Below the pieces are notes generated by a model. The model did no database searches, was not told where the DNA came from, and saw nothing but the letters and a program-made list of their open reading frames with translations. From Bacteroidales bacterium H3 (GTDB taxonomy: Bacteria; Bacteroidota; Bacteroidia; Bacteroidales; Muribaculaceae): a stretch of 64,000 nucleotides of DNA. Positions 47,840 through 55,589 of this stretch are shown piece by piece. The stretch covers positions 62,001 to 126,000 of the forward strand of contig DAAN01000030.1 in NCBI GenBank assembly GCA_001701135.1. Reading direction: 5' to 3'. Every line of letters begins with the position of its first letter. Position 1 is the stretch's first letter. The translations under genes and the position numbers were made by a program.

Positions 47840-48310
47840 TTAGTCTTTTCTTAGTGAGTTAATCAGCGTTTCGGCATGGAATCTGTCGATAGTGCCATCA
47901 AAATATATCAGTATCACTGAGCCGTTCTGTTTCCTGCTTTCGTTGTTAAGGTAATAAAGGTATCGGTTCACCTTCTTGCCGTCGACGGTTGTGGGCGGCA
48001 GAATAAAAAAAGCATACTCGAGTTTACCGTTTTTGTAACGGACATCGCGCCCCGTCGCCTTCTGACCATCCTTAAGCACAAGAGGCTGCAACATGGCGGC
48101 ATATTTGTCGTATGGACCAGAGAATGTGGCCAGGGTTGTAAGATTCCGCTTGCGCAGAAGCCGGTGATCACCCGTCATCACAGTCTCGCTCACCTGCGGA
48201 TCCGTGACATATTTGCCTCCGAAAACCTTACTGATGTTCAGATTTTTCTGAGCAAACATTCCCAGACCGATAAAAAGCAGGGACATTAGGAATAATGAAA
48301 AGCGTTTCAT
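47840..48310 (-). CDS. Exported hypothetical protein, DUF6108-like
   Basis: The 156-aa protein has a signal peptide (MKRFSLFLMSLLFIGLGMFA) and a small beta-rich domain with VMTGDHRLLRKRNLTTLATF and YFDGTIDRFHAETLINSL. I associate this shape with DUF6108 next to ECF sigma operons in Bacteroidales, from memory and not verified. It lies between the anti-sigma gene (13-base gap) and the beta-barrel gene. Confidence 0.55.
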   Translation of the reverse strand: MKRFSLFLMSLLFIGLGMFAQKNLNISKVFGGKYVTDPQVSETVMTGDHRLLRKRNLTTLATFSGPYDKYAAMLQPLVLKDGQKATGRDVRYKNGKLEYAFFILPPTTVDGKKVNRYLYYLNNESRKQNGSVILIYFDGTIDRFHAETLINSLRKD

Positions 48311-48323
48311 ATTTATTTATGAT

Positions 48324-48806
48324 TTAATTTTCAGGGAAAGGCAACTCGGACTGATAGTCCTCGATGACCGGAGCAACCGAATCAATGACCATGGCAAATG
48401 ACTCATCCATTTCGCGGGAGGCCTCGTCGAATTGAGCCAGATCGGCAGCCAAAATGTCAAGCACGGCAGTCTCGTCGGTAATACGCTGCCCGTTGAAATA
48501 GGCGATACAGGTGGAGTCGACCGAGTCAAGCGGTGAGCGCAGCATATTAATGCCCACGGTCAAGGCCACCGCCACCGAAGCAGCTATCCCCACAATTATC
48601 CTGACTGATTTTCCGCGGCTTTCAGCTCTCTGTGCAGGCTTTCGGAACCCCATCAGGGCGCGGGCCTCATCAACAACGGGATCACGCAGCCCGGTTTCCG
48701 CCACACGGCGTCGAAGCAGCTCCTCCTCGGCATCGCTCAGAGAGCCGTCGAAGTAACGTTCAATCTGCTTTAGCAACTGTCGGTCATTTATATCGTTTCT
48801 GTTCAT
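48324..48806 (-). CDS. Membrane-anchored anti-sigma factor
   Basis: The 160-aa protein has a cytoplasmic N-terminus of about 70 residues (helical: LLKQIERYFDGSLSDAEEELL, given as LKQIERYFDGSL and SDAEEELLRR), one transmembrane segment (VRIIVGIAASVAVALTVGIN, 68-87) and a short periplasmic part. It lies 10 bases after the ECF sigma gene on the same strand. It should hold the sigma factor until an envelope signal arrives. Confidence 0.78.
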   Translation of the reverse strand: MNRNDINDRQLLKQIERYFDGSLSDAEEELLRRRVAETGLRDPVVDEARALMGFRKPAQRAESRGKSVRIIVGIAASVAVALTVGINMLRSPLDSVDSTCIAYFNGQRITDETAVLDILAADLAQFDEASREMDESFAMVIDSVAPVIEDYQSELPFPEN

Positions 48807-48824
48807 AAGTAACTGTTCAAAATT
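48802..48824 (-). repeat. 23-base leader repeat before the anti-sigma gene
   Basis: Identical to 40523-40545 in front of holB; contains the start codon of the anti-sigma gene and the stop codon of the sigma gene. Confidence 0.5.
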
Positions 48825-49317
48825 CCTGATTTTGTAGTCGGTAAAGTTCCCGGATTGTCCGGCGTGCGCGGCTCAGAGTCATTCTCACGTTTTCCTGAGT
48901 AATGTCGAGTCTCAGAGCCACTTCCTCATAACTGTATCCCTCGATGTCATGAAGTTGGAAAATCTCGTATGCCTTGGGCTTCAGATGCTTTTGCGCGAGT
49001 CGGATCACAGCGCGGTAGGTTTCTGACTTCGTTCTTTCGGATTCGGATTCCTCATCGGCAATATCATGGTCGGTAATATCTGACGAGAGATGCGCCCTGT
49101 CGTTGCGGTATGCATCAATGGCACGGTTGCGGACCGCAGTGTAGCTCAGGCGCATAGCCTCGCGCTCGCTGTTGACCTGCGGATGCCTCTCCCACAGCCG
49201 GCAGAATGCGTCGTGAACGACGTCGTCGGCTTGCCGGGCGCCGGCAATACCTGCTGCCAGCCCCCTGAGTCTGTCGCCGAAGCGCGTAAAAACTGATGTC
49301 AGAAATATACTGCTCAC
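48817..49317 (-). CDS. ECF-type RNA polymerase sigma factor
   Basis: The 166-aa sigma-24-like factor has region 2 (DDVVHDAFCRLWERHPQ, then AVRNRAIDAYRND) and region 4 (EIFQLHDIEGYSYEEVALRLDITQENVRMTLSRARRTIRE; helix-turn-helix in the latter half). No other regions, as usual for group 4. It heads the operon with anti-sigma, an exported protein and a beta-barrel protein. No TAnnTTTG is seen before it, so it may be autoregulated. Confidence 0.9.
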   Translation of the reverse strand: MSSIFLTSVFTRFGDRLRGLAAGIAGARQADDVVHDAFCRLWERHPQVNSEREAMRLSYTAVRNRAIDAYRNDRAHLSSDITDHDIADEESESERTKSETYRAVIRLAQKHLKPKAYEIFQLHDIEGYSYEEVALRLDITQENVRMTLSRARRTIRELYRLQNQEF

Positions 49318-49385
49318 ACTATCATAACGGAACCCTCAGCAATCTGTAACAAAAAAATCAAAAATTTTTTTTAACTTTTACCCAT

Positions 49386-49421
49386 AAAAAAACTGCATCG
49401 TAAACATCATTTACGATACAG
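49386..49421 (-). terminator. Terminator of the secreted-protein pair
   Basis: ATCGTAAA (49397-49404) pairs with TTTACGAT (49410-49417), and the minus strand continues into a T tract. It ends the leftward 49465-50778 operon. Confidence 0.8.
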
Positions 49422-49464
49422 CTTATATAAGAAATTATCAGTGACTTGATCTTTACTGACCTAA

Positions 49465-49962
49465 CTACTGATACATTGAAATTTTAAAACTGCTGTTCCC
49501 GGCTGTCACTATATATATTCCCGGACTCAGTCCCTCAAGATCTATCGAAATATCAGAGTTATCGTCGGGGATGGAAAAATGCCTGACACATAAACCACCT
49601 ATCGTATATATTCCGACCTGCGTGCCCGCAATGAAGCCTGACAGTCTTATACCGGTGGCACCGTCACGCATCAGCATTCCGCTGTCAGAGCCATCGCCTG
49701 TAAGGTCATGAATACCGGAATTTTGCTCAAAAGTGATTTTATGTATGTCGCCGGAATCATAAGTAGCGGTTTCCTTACCGTCACAATAAATTGTCAGTTT
49801 GTCTCCATTTATTTTTAAAGACAGGCGACGCGAATCTTTAACATAAATTTTCTTGCCACCGTCAAGATAGAGACATATTTCAACATCTTTTGCCGTTACA
49901 CCGGTGTTCATGCATATGAATGTAAGCAATACGGCAAGGATGCGTGTTGCCAAGCGCTTCAT
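49465..49962 (-). CDS. Secreted protein with C-terminal sorting-like domain
   Basis: The 165-aa protein has a signal peptide (MKRLATRILAVLLTFICMNTGVTA), a beta-rich middle (KIYVKDSRRLSLKINGDKL, then IHKITFEQ) and a C-terminal Ig-like beta sandwich ending VGIYTIGGLCVRHFSIPDD and LEGLSPGIYIVTAGNSSFKI. The end resembles the type A sorting domain of T9SS or Por-secretion proteins. It overlaps the SGNH gene by 4 bases. Whether the host has T9SS is not shown. Confidence 0.7.
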   Translation of the reverse strand: MKRLATRILAVLLTFICMNTGVTAKDVEICLYLDGGKKIYVKDSRRLSLKINGDKLTIYCDGKETATYDSGDIHKITFEQNSGIHDLTGDGSDSGMLMRDGATGIRLSGFIAGTQVGIYTIGGLCVRHFSIPDDNSDISIDLEGLSPGIYIVTAGNSSFKISMYQ

Positions 49963-50778
49963 TGTTCGGTGATAACTTTCTTGAGTGCTTCAACCAACAC
50001 ATTGGCCATCAACTGATAACCCGGATCATTGGGGTGCAGCGCAACATCGATCGACAGACGGTGGAGATTATGCTGTCCGCCACACTCGTCAAAGAAATCG
50101 GCCAACGGAATTCCTTCGTGCCGTGCTACCTGCCTTACAATATCGGCATAATCTTCGAGATGATGCCCCTTGCAAAGGTCATACCAATGGGCGGGAAGGA
50201 ATCCTTTGTAGCCATAACCCTTGCGGGGAGTGCACAGAACGATGCGGGCATCGGGATTGACGGAATAGATTTTGTCAATCAACTGACGGTAGGTGGCCGC
50301 GAATGTACCGTTGCGTGTATCGTTCAGATAGTCGTCGAAAGTTCCGGGATCCACCCCCTGTCCCCAGTCGTTGATTCCATGTTCTATGGTATAATAATCG
50401 GCCGGTATTACTTTTTCAAGCGCCGTTTTAAGAGTTCCGCCGTTGACAGCCTGGTTGGTGTATTCAGTGAATTTGATCACATTCATCACACGACTCTGAT
50501 ATCCGGCCGAAAACGCTCCGTTGCTGCGGTCGACATTCTCGTTCCACCATGTGATTGACGTGCCGAGCGCACACCAATGAGCGTTAATTACCCGGGGAGC
50601 GGGAGATTCAGTAACTGGGGGGGGTAACTCCTTGATTGTCAGCATAGAACACAATAGAATCTATCTGTTCCATGTTGCTTCCCATAACCTTTTGGTCACC
50701 GCTGAACACCGCCAGACTCTGTCCATGGACTGCAATGGCGACACACAGCGATGCAAATGTAGAGAATAATTTAGACAT
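49959..50778 (-). CDS. Secreted SGNH/GDSL hydrolase, split by a frameshift at a C8 tract
   Basis: The upstream frame starts at ATG 50778 with a signal peptide (MSKLFSTFASLCVAIAVHG) and a leader ending NMEQIDSIVFYADNQG. It runs through eight C (G8 at 50617-50624 on the + strand) and stops soon after (PPSY then TGA at about 50608). The downstream frame, open from 50654 to 49959, has the hydrolase: CALGTSITWW (block I Ser), HGINDWG (Asn), DVALHPND (Asp/His). Removing one C would join the frames into one normal exported enzyme. So the gene is either phase-variable, mutated or affected by a read error. Confidence 0.8.
50617..50624 (+). repeat. G8 homopolymer tract in the SGNH hydrolase gene
   Basis: Eight G in a row (C8 on the coding strand). 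Homopolymers this long are rare in this window's coding DNA, and slippage changes the reading frame between signal peptide and catalytic domain. Confidence 0.75.
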
Positions 50779-50864
50779 AATGATTGCTGATTGTAACTGT
50801 GGTTTTTCACCCGCAAAGTTACGCAATTATACTAAAATATAACAACGATTTTTTTTTTAACATT

Positions 50865-52052
50865 TCAGTCGATGGGGATATATTCCACGAATGCTTCCAT
50901 GGCTTCGTAGTCGGCGAAACCTAACCGATGATAGAGATCGGCGGTGGCACGGTTGCGGTCTTCGGCTCGCTGCCAGAACAGACGCGAGTCGTTGCCCAGG
51001 AAGGGCGCGAACTCCATCTGCGAGCTGTGGCGCAGGATGGCGTTGCGTTTGCACCTGAGTTCCTCAGGCGACAGAGGCACAGCCATCTGAATGTTTTCAA
51101 TGTCCCATTCAGCCCAGGCACCGCGATACATCCATATGCGGCAGTCGGCAAGCCACGCGGCACCCTCCTTTCGGGCTTCATCGATAGCGGCAAGCACTGC
51201 GTCGGTGCATTTGCGATGCGTGCCGTGAGGATCGGCCAAATCTCCCGCAACGTATATCTGATGCGGTTTCACACTGTCGAGGAGTGATTTCACAATGTTC
51301 ACGTCGGTCTCAGTCATGGGCAGTTTCTCAATCTTTCCACTTTCGTAGAAAGGCAGATCGAGGAAATGTATGTTTGATTTGGGGATACCGGAATAGGCGC
51401 AGGCCGACCGGGCCTCGACACGACGGATCAGTCCTTTCACCGACAGGATATCGCGGGTGTCGGAATCACCCTCTTTCTTGTCACGCAGAAACTGTCTGAA
51501 CGCACGATATTTCTCGGTGGTGAAAGAGTCGCGTTCCTCCTTGAGGATCTCCTTGAAACCATTGATGAAGTGCATGTATCTCACCACTTCCTCATCATTG
51601 ACGGCAATGTTGCCCGAAGTCTCGTAAGCCACATGCACATCATGGCCGTGGCGCCGGAGGCGCTGTATGGTTCCTCCCATGGAAATGACGTCATCATCGG
51701 GGTGGGGCGAGAACACAAGCACCCGTTTTGGGAAGGGCAGCGCACGCTCCGGACGGTCGGAGTCGTCGGCATTGGGCTTGCCTCCGGGCCACCCCGTGAT
51801 AGTATGCTGGAGATCGTTGAACACTCTTATGTTCACGTCATAGGCTGAGCCATAGATGTCGAGCAACTGTCCCAGCGAATTATCCTTGTAATCCTTGTCG
51901 GTGAGTTTGAGGATGGATTTGCCTGTTTTTTCCGAGAGCCATGCCAGAGCGGAGCGAAGCAGTCCCGGAGTCCACTCAATGTCCCCTTTAAGCCAGGGAT
52001 TTTCACCATGAACGGGGGCTATATTAATCTGAGATGAAAGATTCAGACGCAT
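50865..52052 (-). CDS. PIG-L-family deacetylase, NagB-associated type
   Basis: The 395-aa protein has an N-terminal segment (NPWLKGDIEWTPGLLRSAL, then LKLTDKDYKDNSLGQLLDIYG) and a PIG-L zinc deacetylase domain from residue 110: VLVFSPHPDDDVISMGGT, GHDVHVAYETSGN, and AGDLADPHGTHRKC. In Bacteroides this same sequence type is the C-terminal half of a long glucosamine-6-phosphate deaminase fused to NagB. Here the two halves are separate neighbouring genes, 89 bases apart, both leftward. It is probably active on acetylated aminosugars. Confidence 0.85.
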   Translation of the reverse strand: MRLNLSSQINIAPVHGENPWLKGDIEWTPGLLRSALAWLSEKTGKSILKLTDKDYKDNSLGQLLDIYGSAYDVNIRVFNDLQHTITGWPGGKPNADDSDRPERALPFPKRVLVFSPHPDDDVISMGGTIQRLRRHGHDVHVAYETSGNIAVNDEEVVRYMHFINGFKEILKEERDSFTTEKYRAFRQFLRDKKEGDSDTRDILSVKGLIRRVEARSACAYSGIPKSNIHFLDLPFYESGKIEKLPMTETDVNIVKSLLDSVKPHQIYVAGDLADPHGTHRKCTDAVLAAIDEARKEGAAWLADCRIWMYRGAWAEWDIENIQMAVPLSPEELRCKRNAILRHSSQMEFAPFLGNDSRLFWQRAEDRNRATADLYHRLGFADYEAMEAFVEYIPID

Positions 52053-52070
52053 TTCTTATATGAATTTTTT

Positions 52071-52102
52071 AGAGCTTGTTTGGTTATGGGCTTGTTTGGT
52101 TA
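52071..52102 (+). repeat. AGAGCTTGTTTGG dispersed motif, copy 4, with internal duplication
   Basis: The 12-mer CTTGTTTGGTTA occurs twice (52075-52086 and 52091-52102), the first inside an AGAGCTTGTTT motif shared with 15409 and 18350. It fills most of the nagB to PIG-L gap. Confidence 0.45.
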
Positions 52103-52141
52103 AAGATGTCGAATGTATGAAGCAGTCAGAGCGTCCGGCGA

Positions 52142-52927
52142 CTATACGTGCTCGATATCTTTGAAATAGCGATAAGTGCCCACCTTCAATTCCACGGTGG
52201 AAGCCTCATCGCAAATGATCATCCCTTTGGGATGGTTCTGAAGAGCGCTGATAGGCCATTGCTGACTGACTGCGCCCTCGACAGCCTCCCTCAGTGCGCG
52301 CGCCTTGGCATGACCGTTGGCTAGAATCATCACTTCGCGTGCCGACATCACTGTGGCAACACCCACTGTGAGTGCAAGAGCAGGCACTTTGTCGGGATCT
52401 CCGCCGAAGAACCGGGCGTTGGCTATGCGGGTATCTGTGGTGAGGGTTTTTACCCGTGTGCGCGAGAGGAACGAAGAGAACGGTTCGTTGAAAGCGATAT
52501 GACCGTCGGGGCCTATACCGCCGATAAAGAGATCTATACCGCCGTAGCTCTCTATTTTGGCTTCATAGCGGGCACACTCCGACGCAAGGTCAACGGCATT
52601 GCCGTTGAGAATATTGATGTTTTCGGCAGGGCAATCAATGTGATCGAATAGATTGCGGCGCATGAATGAGTGATAGCTTTCGGGATGTTCCTCAGGCAAG
52701 CCTACATATTCGTCCATGTTGAATGTGACAACATTGCGGAACGACACACGCCCCTCGCGGTATGCTTCTACCAAATGTTTGTACATACCGACGGGGGAAG
52801 AACCGGTAGGAAGTCCGAGCACGAACGGTTTTTCGGGGGTAGGATTTGCCTGATTTATCTTTTCTATGACTCTGCGGGCTGCGTAGGCCGATACTAAGTC
52901 ATAATCGTCGAGGATTATTACTCGCAT
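52142..52927 (-). CDS. nagB: Glucosamine-6-phosphate deaminase
   Basis: The 261-aa enzyme converts glucosamine-6-phosphate to fructose-6-phosphate and ammonia. It has [39 protein letters not shown] (catalytic Asp and His), and [16 protein letters not shown]. Full length without the fused PIG-L half seen in Bacteroides. Its own -7 box lies 41 bases upstream. It works with the neighbouring PIG-L protein in aminosugar breakdown. Confidence 0.95.
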   Translation of the reverse strand: MRVIILDDYDLVSAYAARRVIEKINQANPTPEKPFVLGLPTGSSPVGMYKHLVEAYREGRVSFRNVVTFNMDEYVGLPEEHPESYHSFMRRNLFDHIDCPAENINILNGNAVDLASECARYEAKIESYGGIDLFIGGIGPDGHIAFNEPFSSFLSRTRVKTLTTDTRIANARFFGGDPDKVPALALTVGVATVMSAREVMILANGHAKARALREAVEGAVSQQWPISALQNHPKGMIICDEASTVELKVGTYRYFKDIEHV

Positions 52928-52967
52928 TTCGAAATGTGCTTATGATAGGTTAGTATATTTGAATAGC

Positions 52968-52975
52968 AAAATTAA
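52968..52975 (-). promoter_or_regulatory. -7 element of nagB
   Basis: The minus strand reads TAATTTTG, with a TTG-containing box about 20 bases upstream. It drives nagB and the PIG-L gene. Confidence 0.55.
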
Positions 52976-53092
52976 TGAATCATCGGAGATTAAACAAGCG
53001 AACATTGGTATTTTTTAACATCAATCGCAGCGGCACAGCGGCACAGAAATATTCACATGTCAATAATTTTTATTAAAAATTCAGCAAAATGA

Positions 53093-53122
53093 TTTGTTTT
53101 TAAATAAATCTTTGTAATTTTG
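53093..53122 (+). promoter_or_regulatory. Promoter of asnB
   Basis: TTTG (53093-53096), 18 bases, then TAATTTTG (53115-53122), giving a leader of about 100 bases before the ATG. Confidence 0.7.
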
Positions 53123-53227
53123 CAAGAAATACAAGGATTGCAAAAGCATTTTGCTTTAAGCAATCCACGAAATACGGTCAATTAGCCGGCATTATTCATT
53201 GTAAACATTCTTTTAATCAGATTATTT

Positions 53228-54892
53228 ATGTGCGGTATCATCACTGTCTTTGAAACGCGTGGCGAAGAAAACCAGCTGCGACCTGAAGTGCTGAAAATGT
53301 CAAAAAAAATACGTCACCGCGGTCCCGACTGGTCGGGAATATATTGCGGTGAAAACGCCATACTCGCCCACGAACGCCTCTCGATTGTCGATCCCGAGAG
53401 CGGCGGCCAACCCCTTAAAACCGATGACGGAAAGGTGATTCTGGCTGTCAACGGTGAAATCTACAACCATCGCGACCTACGCCGCCGTTATGAGGGAAAA
53501 TACAACTTCCTCACCGGCAGCGACTGCGAGGTGATTCTGGCGCTCTATCGCGACAAAGGGCCTGATTTTCTCGAAGAGCTGAACGGCATTTTCGCGTTCG
53601 CACTCTACGACGAAGAGAACGATTTCTACATGGTGGCACGCGACCCGATAGGCGTGATTCCCCTTTATATGGGGTTTGACCAGAAAGGGCACCGCTATTT
53701 TGCCAGTGAACTTAAGGCCCTCGAGGGTGTCTGTGACGTAATCAAACCATTTCTTCCAGGCCATGTGTTCGACAGCCGCAGCGGAGAGATGCGTCGATGG
53801 TATCACCGCGATTGGGAGAGCTATGAGGCGGTGAAAGATAACTCAACCTCAATAGCGCAGCTCCGTCAGGCTCTCGAGGAGGCAGTTAAACGCCAGCTAA
53901 TGAGCGACGTGCCCTATGGTGTGCTGCTGTCGGGTGGTCTGGATTCATCGATCATCTCTGCCGTCGCAGCCAAATATGCTCCTACGCGCATCGAGGCAGA
54001 CGGAAAAGCGGCCGCTTACTGGCCACGTCTGCACTCTTTCGCTGTGGGACTCAAAGGTGCGCCCGATCTGGCTGCCGCCCGCAAAGTGGCCGAACATATC
54101 GGCACCGTCCACCACGAAATCCACTACACCGTGCAGGAGGGTCTCGATGCCATCCGCGATGTGATTTATTTCACTGAGACCTACGACGTAACCACTGTCA
54201 GAGCCTCGACTCCGATGTATCTGCTTGCCCGTGTGATCAAATCCATGGGCATCAAAATGGTTCTCTCGGGCGAGGGCGCCGATGAAATCTTCGGCGGCTA
54301 TCTTTATTTTCACAAAGCACCCGACGCACGTGCATTCCATGAAGAGACTGTCCGCAAACTCTCCAAACTTCACCTTTACGATTGCCTTCGAGCCAACAAG
54401 GCACTCTCGGCGTGGGGAGTGGAAGGACGTGTTCCGTTCCTCGACACTGCATTTCTCGATGTGGCGATGCGCCTTAACCCCGCCGACAAGATGGCCGGAC
54501 ATGGCAAGATCGAAAAATGGCTGCTCCGCAAAGCATTCGAGGATATGCTGCCGGCTGAGGTTGCATGGCGTCAGAAAGAGCAGTTCAGCGATGGCGTAGG
54601 CTATTCCTGGATTGACTCTCTGAAAGCAATCACTTCCGCCCAGGTCACCGACGAAATGATGGCCAACGCGGCGCTGCGTTTCCCCATCAACACCCCGATG
54701 AACAAGGAGGAATATTACTATCGCAGCATCTTTGAGGAGCATTTTCCCTCGGCGACGGCCGCCGCATGTGTGCCTTCGGTTCCATCGGTGGCATGTTCCA
54801 CAGCCGAAGCGCTGGCATGGGACGCTTCGTTTCAGAATCTCAACGACCCCTCGGGACGTGCTGTAAAAAGCGTACACGAAGCTGCATATTGA
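53228..54892 (+). CDS. asnB: Glutamine-dependent asparagine synthetase
   Basis: The 554-aa enzyme makes asparagine from aspartate using glutamine. Cys2 (MCGIITVF) is the glutaminase nucleophile, after removal of Met. The synthetase domain has the ATP pyrophosphatase motif LLSGGLDSSII (residues 236-246) and SGEGADEIFGGY. asnA is also in the window, so the organism has both routes to asparagine. Normal length and motifs. Confidence 0.96.
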   Translation: MCGIITVFETRGEENQLRPEVLKMSKKIRHRGPDWSGIYCGENAILAHERLSIVDPESGGQPLKTDDGKVILAVNGEIYNHRDLRRRYEGKYNFLTGSDCEVILALYRDKGPDFLEELNGIFAFALYDEENDFYMVARDPIGVIPLYMGFDQKGHRYFASELKALEGVCDVIKPFLPGHVFDSRSGEMRRWYHRDWESYEAVKDNSTSIAQLRQALEEAVKRQLMSDVPYGVLLSGGLDSSIISAVAAKYAPTRIEADGKAAAYWPRLHSFAVGLKGAPDLAAARKVAEHIGTVHHEIHYTVQEGLDAIRDVIYFTETYDVTTVRASTPMYLLARVIKSMGIKMVLSGEGADEIFGGYLYFHKAPDARAFHEETVRKLSKLHLYDCLRANKALSAWGVEGRVPFLDTAFLDVAMRLNPADKMAGHGKIEKWLLRKAFEDMLPAEVAWRQKEQFSDGVGYSWIDSLKAITSAQVTDEMMANAALRFPINTPMNKEEYYYRSIFEEHFPSATAAACVPSVPSVACSTAEALAWDASFQNLNDPSGRAVKSVHEAAY

Positions 54893-54905
54893 TTTCCGCG
54901 CTATT

Positions 54906-54936
54906 ATACCCTCGTACAACCATACCCTCGTACAAC
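54906..54936. repeat. 15-bp direct repeat after asnB
   Basis: ATACCCTCGTACAAC appears at 54906-54920 and 54922-54936, period 16, between asnB and its terminator. Confidence 0.55.
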
Positions 54937-54941
54937 GAAAA

Positions 54942-54977
54942 ACGCATCAGATTTCCCGATCTGATGCGTCATTTTTT
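54942..54977 (+). terminator. asnB terminator
   Basis: ACGCATCAGAT (54942-54952) pairs with ATCTGATGCGT (54959-54969), followed by ATTTTTT. Confidence 0.9.
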
Positions 54978-55349
54978 ATTAAGACAAGTTTTTAGTTTCT
55001 AAATAAACGGAGAGGGAATTGAGAGGATTAGTAATAGGAGAGAAGCGAGGAATAGTAAGCAAAGTAAGCGTCAGCGGGTAACTGAATGTTCAAAATACCA
55101 TCGAGCTGCGCGTTTAATAATCTTAATCATAGCTTCGAATCTTAAAATTTTACCTTAGAAATTGTATTCAATCCAACGGGAACTCTTTCCCTGTCGGTAA
55201 ACCTTATATGCTTTATAACATATTTTCTCAACAAATAGTTCGCTGTTCAAGTCTGGAAAACATCACTCAAATCAGTGAACAAAGCATATTTTCTTTAATT
55301 CGGCTGCAAAGGTAGATATTATTTTTTAATCCTCCAACAAAATTAAATT
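54978..55349. other. Intergenic region before tRNA-Gly, no gene seen
   Basis: About 370 bases with no frame or motif I can support. It has a GGGAACTCTTTCCC mini-hairpin near 55180 and A/T runs close to the tRNA promoter. Confidence 0.5.
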
Positions 55350-55380
55350 TTTGCTTTTCAAAAAAAAATATCTAACTTTG
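55350..55380 (+). promoter_or_regulatory. Promoter of tRNA-Gly
   Basis: TTTG (55350-55353), 19 bases, TAACTTTG (55373-55380), 26 bases before the tRNA. Confidence 0.75.
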
Positions 55381-55406
55381 CAACCGTTCTTTACAAACAT
55401 TATCAC

Positions 55407-55479
55407 GCGGTAGTAGCTCAGTTGGTAGAGCATCAGCTTCCCAAGCTGAGGGTCGCGAGTTCGAGCCTCGTTTACCGCT
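55407..55479 (+). tRNA. tRNA-Gly (anticodon CCC)
   Basis: A 73-nt cloverleaf: acceptor GCGGTAG with TTTACCGC, D arm GCTC/GAGC, anticodon loop TTCCCAA with CCC at 34-36, and T loop GAGTTCGAGCCTC. CCA is not encoded. It decodes GGG. A terminator follows at 55485-55519. Confidence 0.95.
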
Positions 55480-55484
55480 CTCAG

Positions 55485-55519
55485 GCGGCGTTGTCGTTCT
55501 TTCCGACTGCGCCGCTTTT
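55485..55519 (+). terminator. tRNA-Gly terminator
   Basis: GCGGCG (55485-55490) pairs with CGCCGC (55510-55515), then TTTT. It separates the tRNA from the secreted-protein gene. Confidence 0.7.
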
Positions 55520-55589
55520 CTTTTACCTTATCCCACACCCTGACCTATCGGCTATTACACACCGCCAATCATCATTACAAAACATAAAC

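Noticed and set aside
55422-55589. Protein start inside tRNA-Gly for the secreted protein
   Set aside because: It runs through the tRNA and its terminator; a clean signal peptide starts at 55590.
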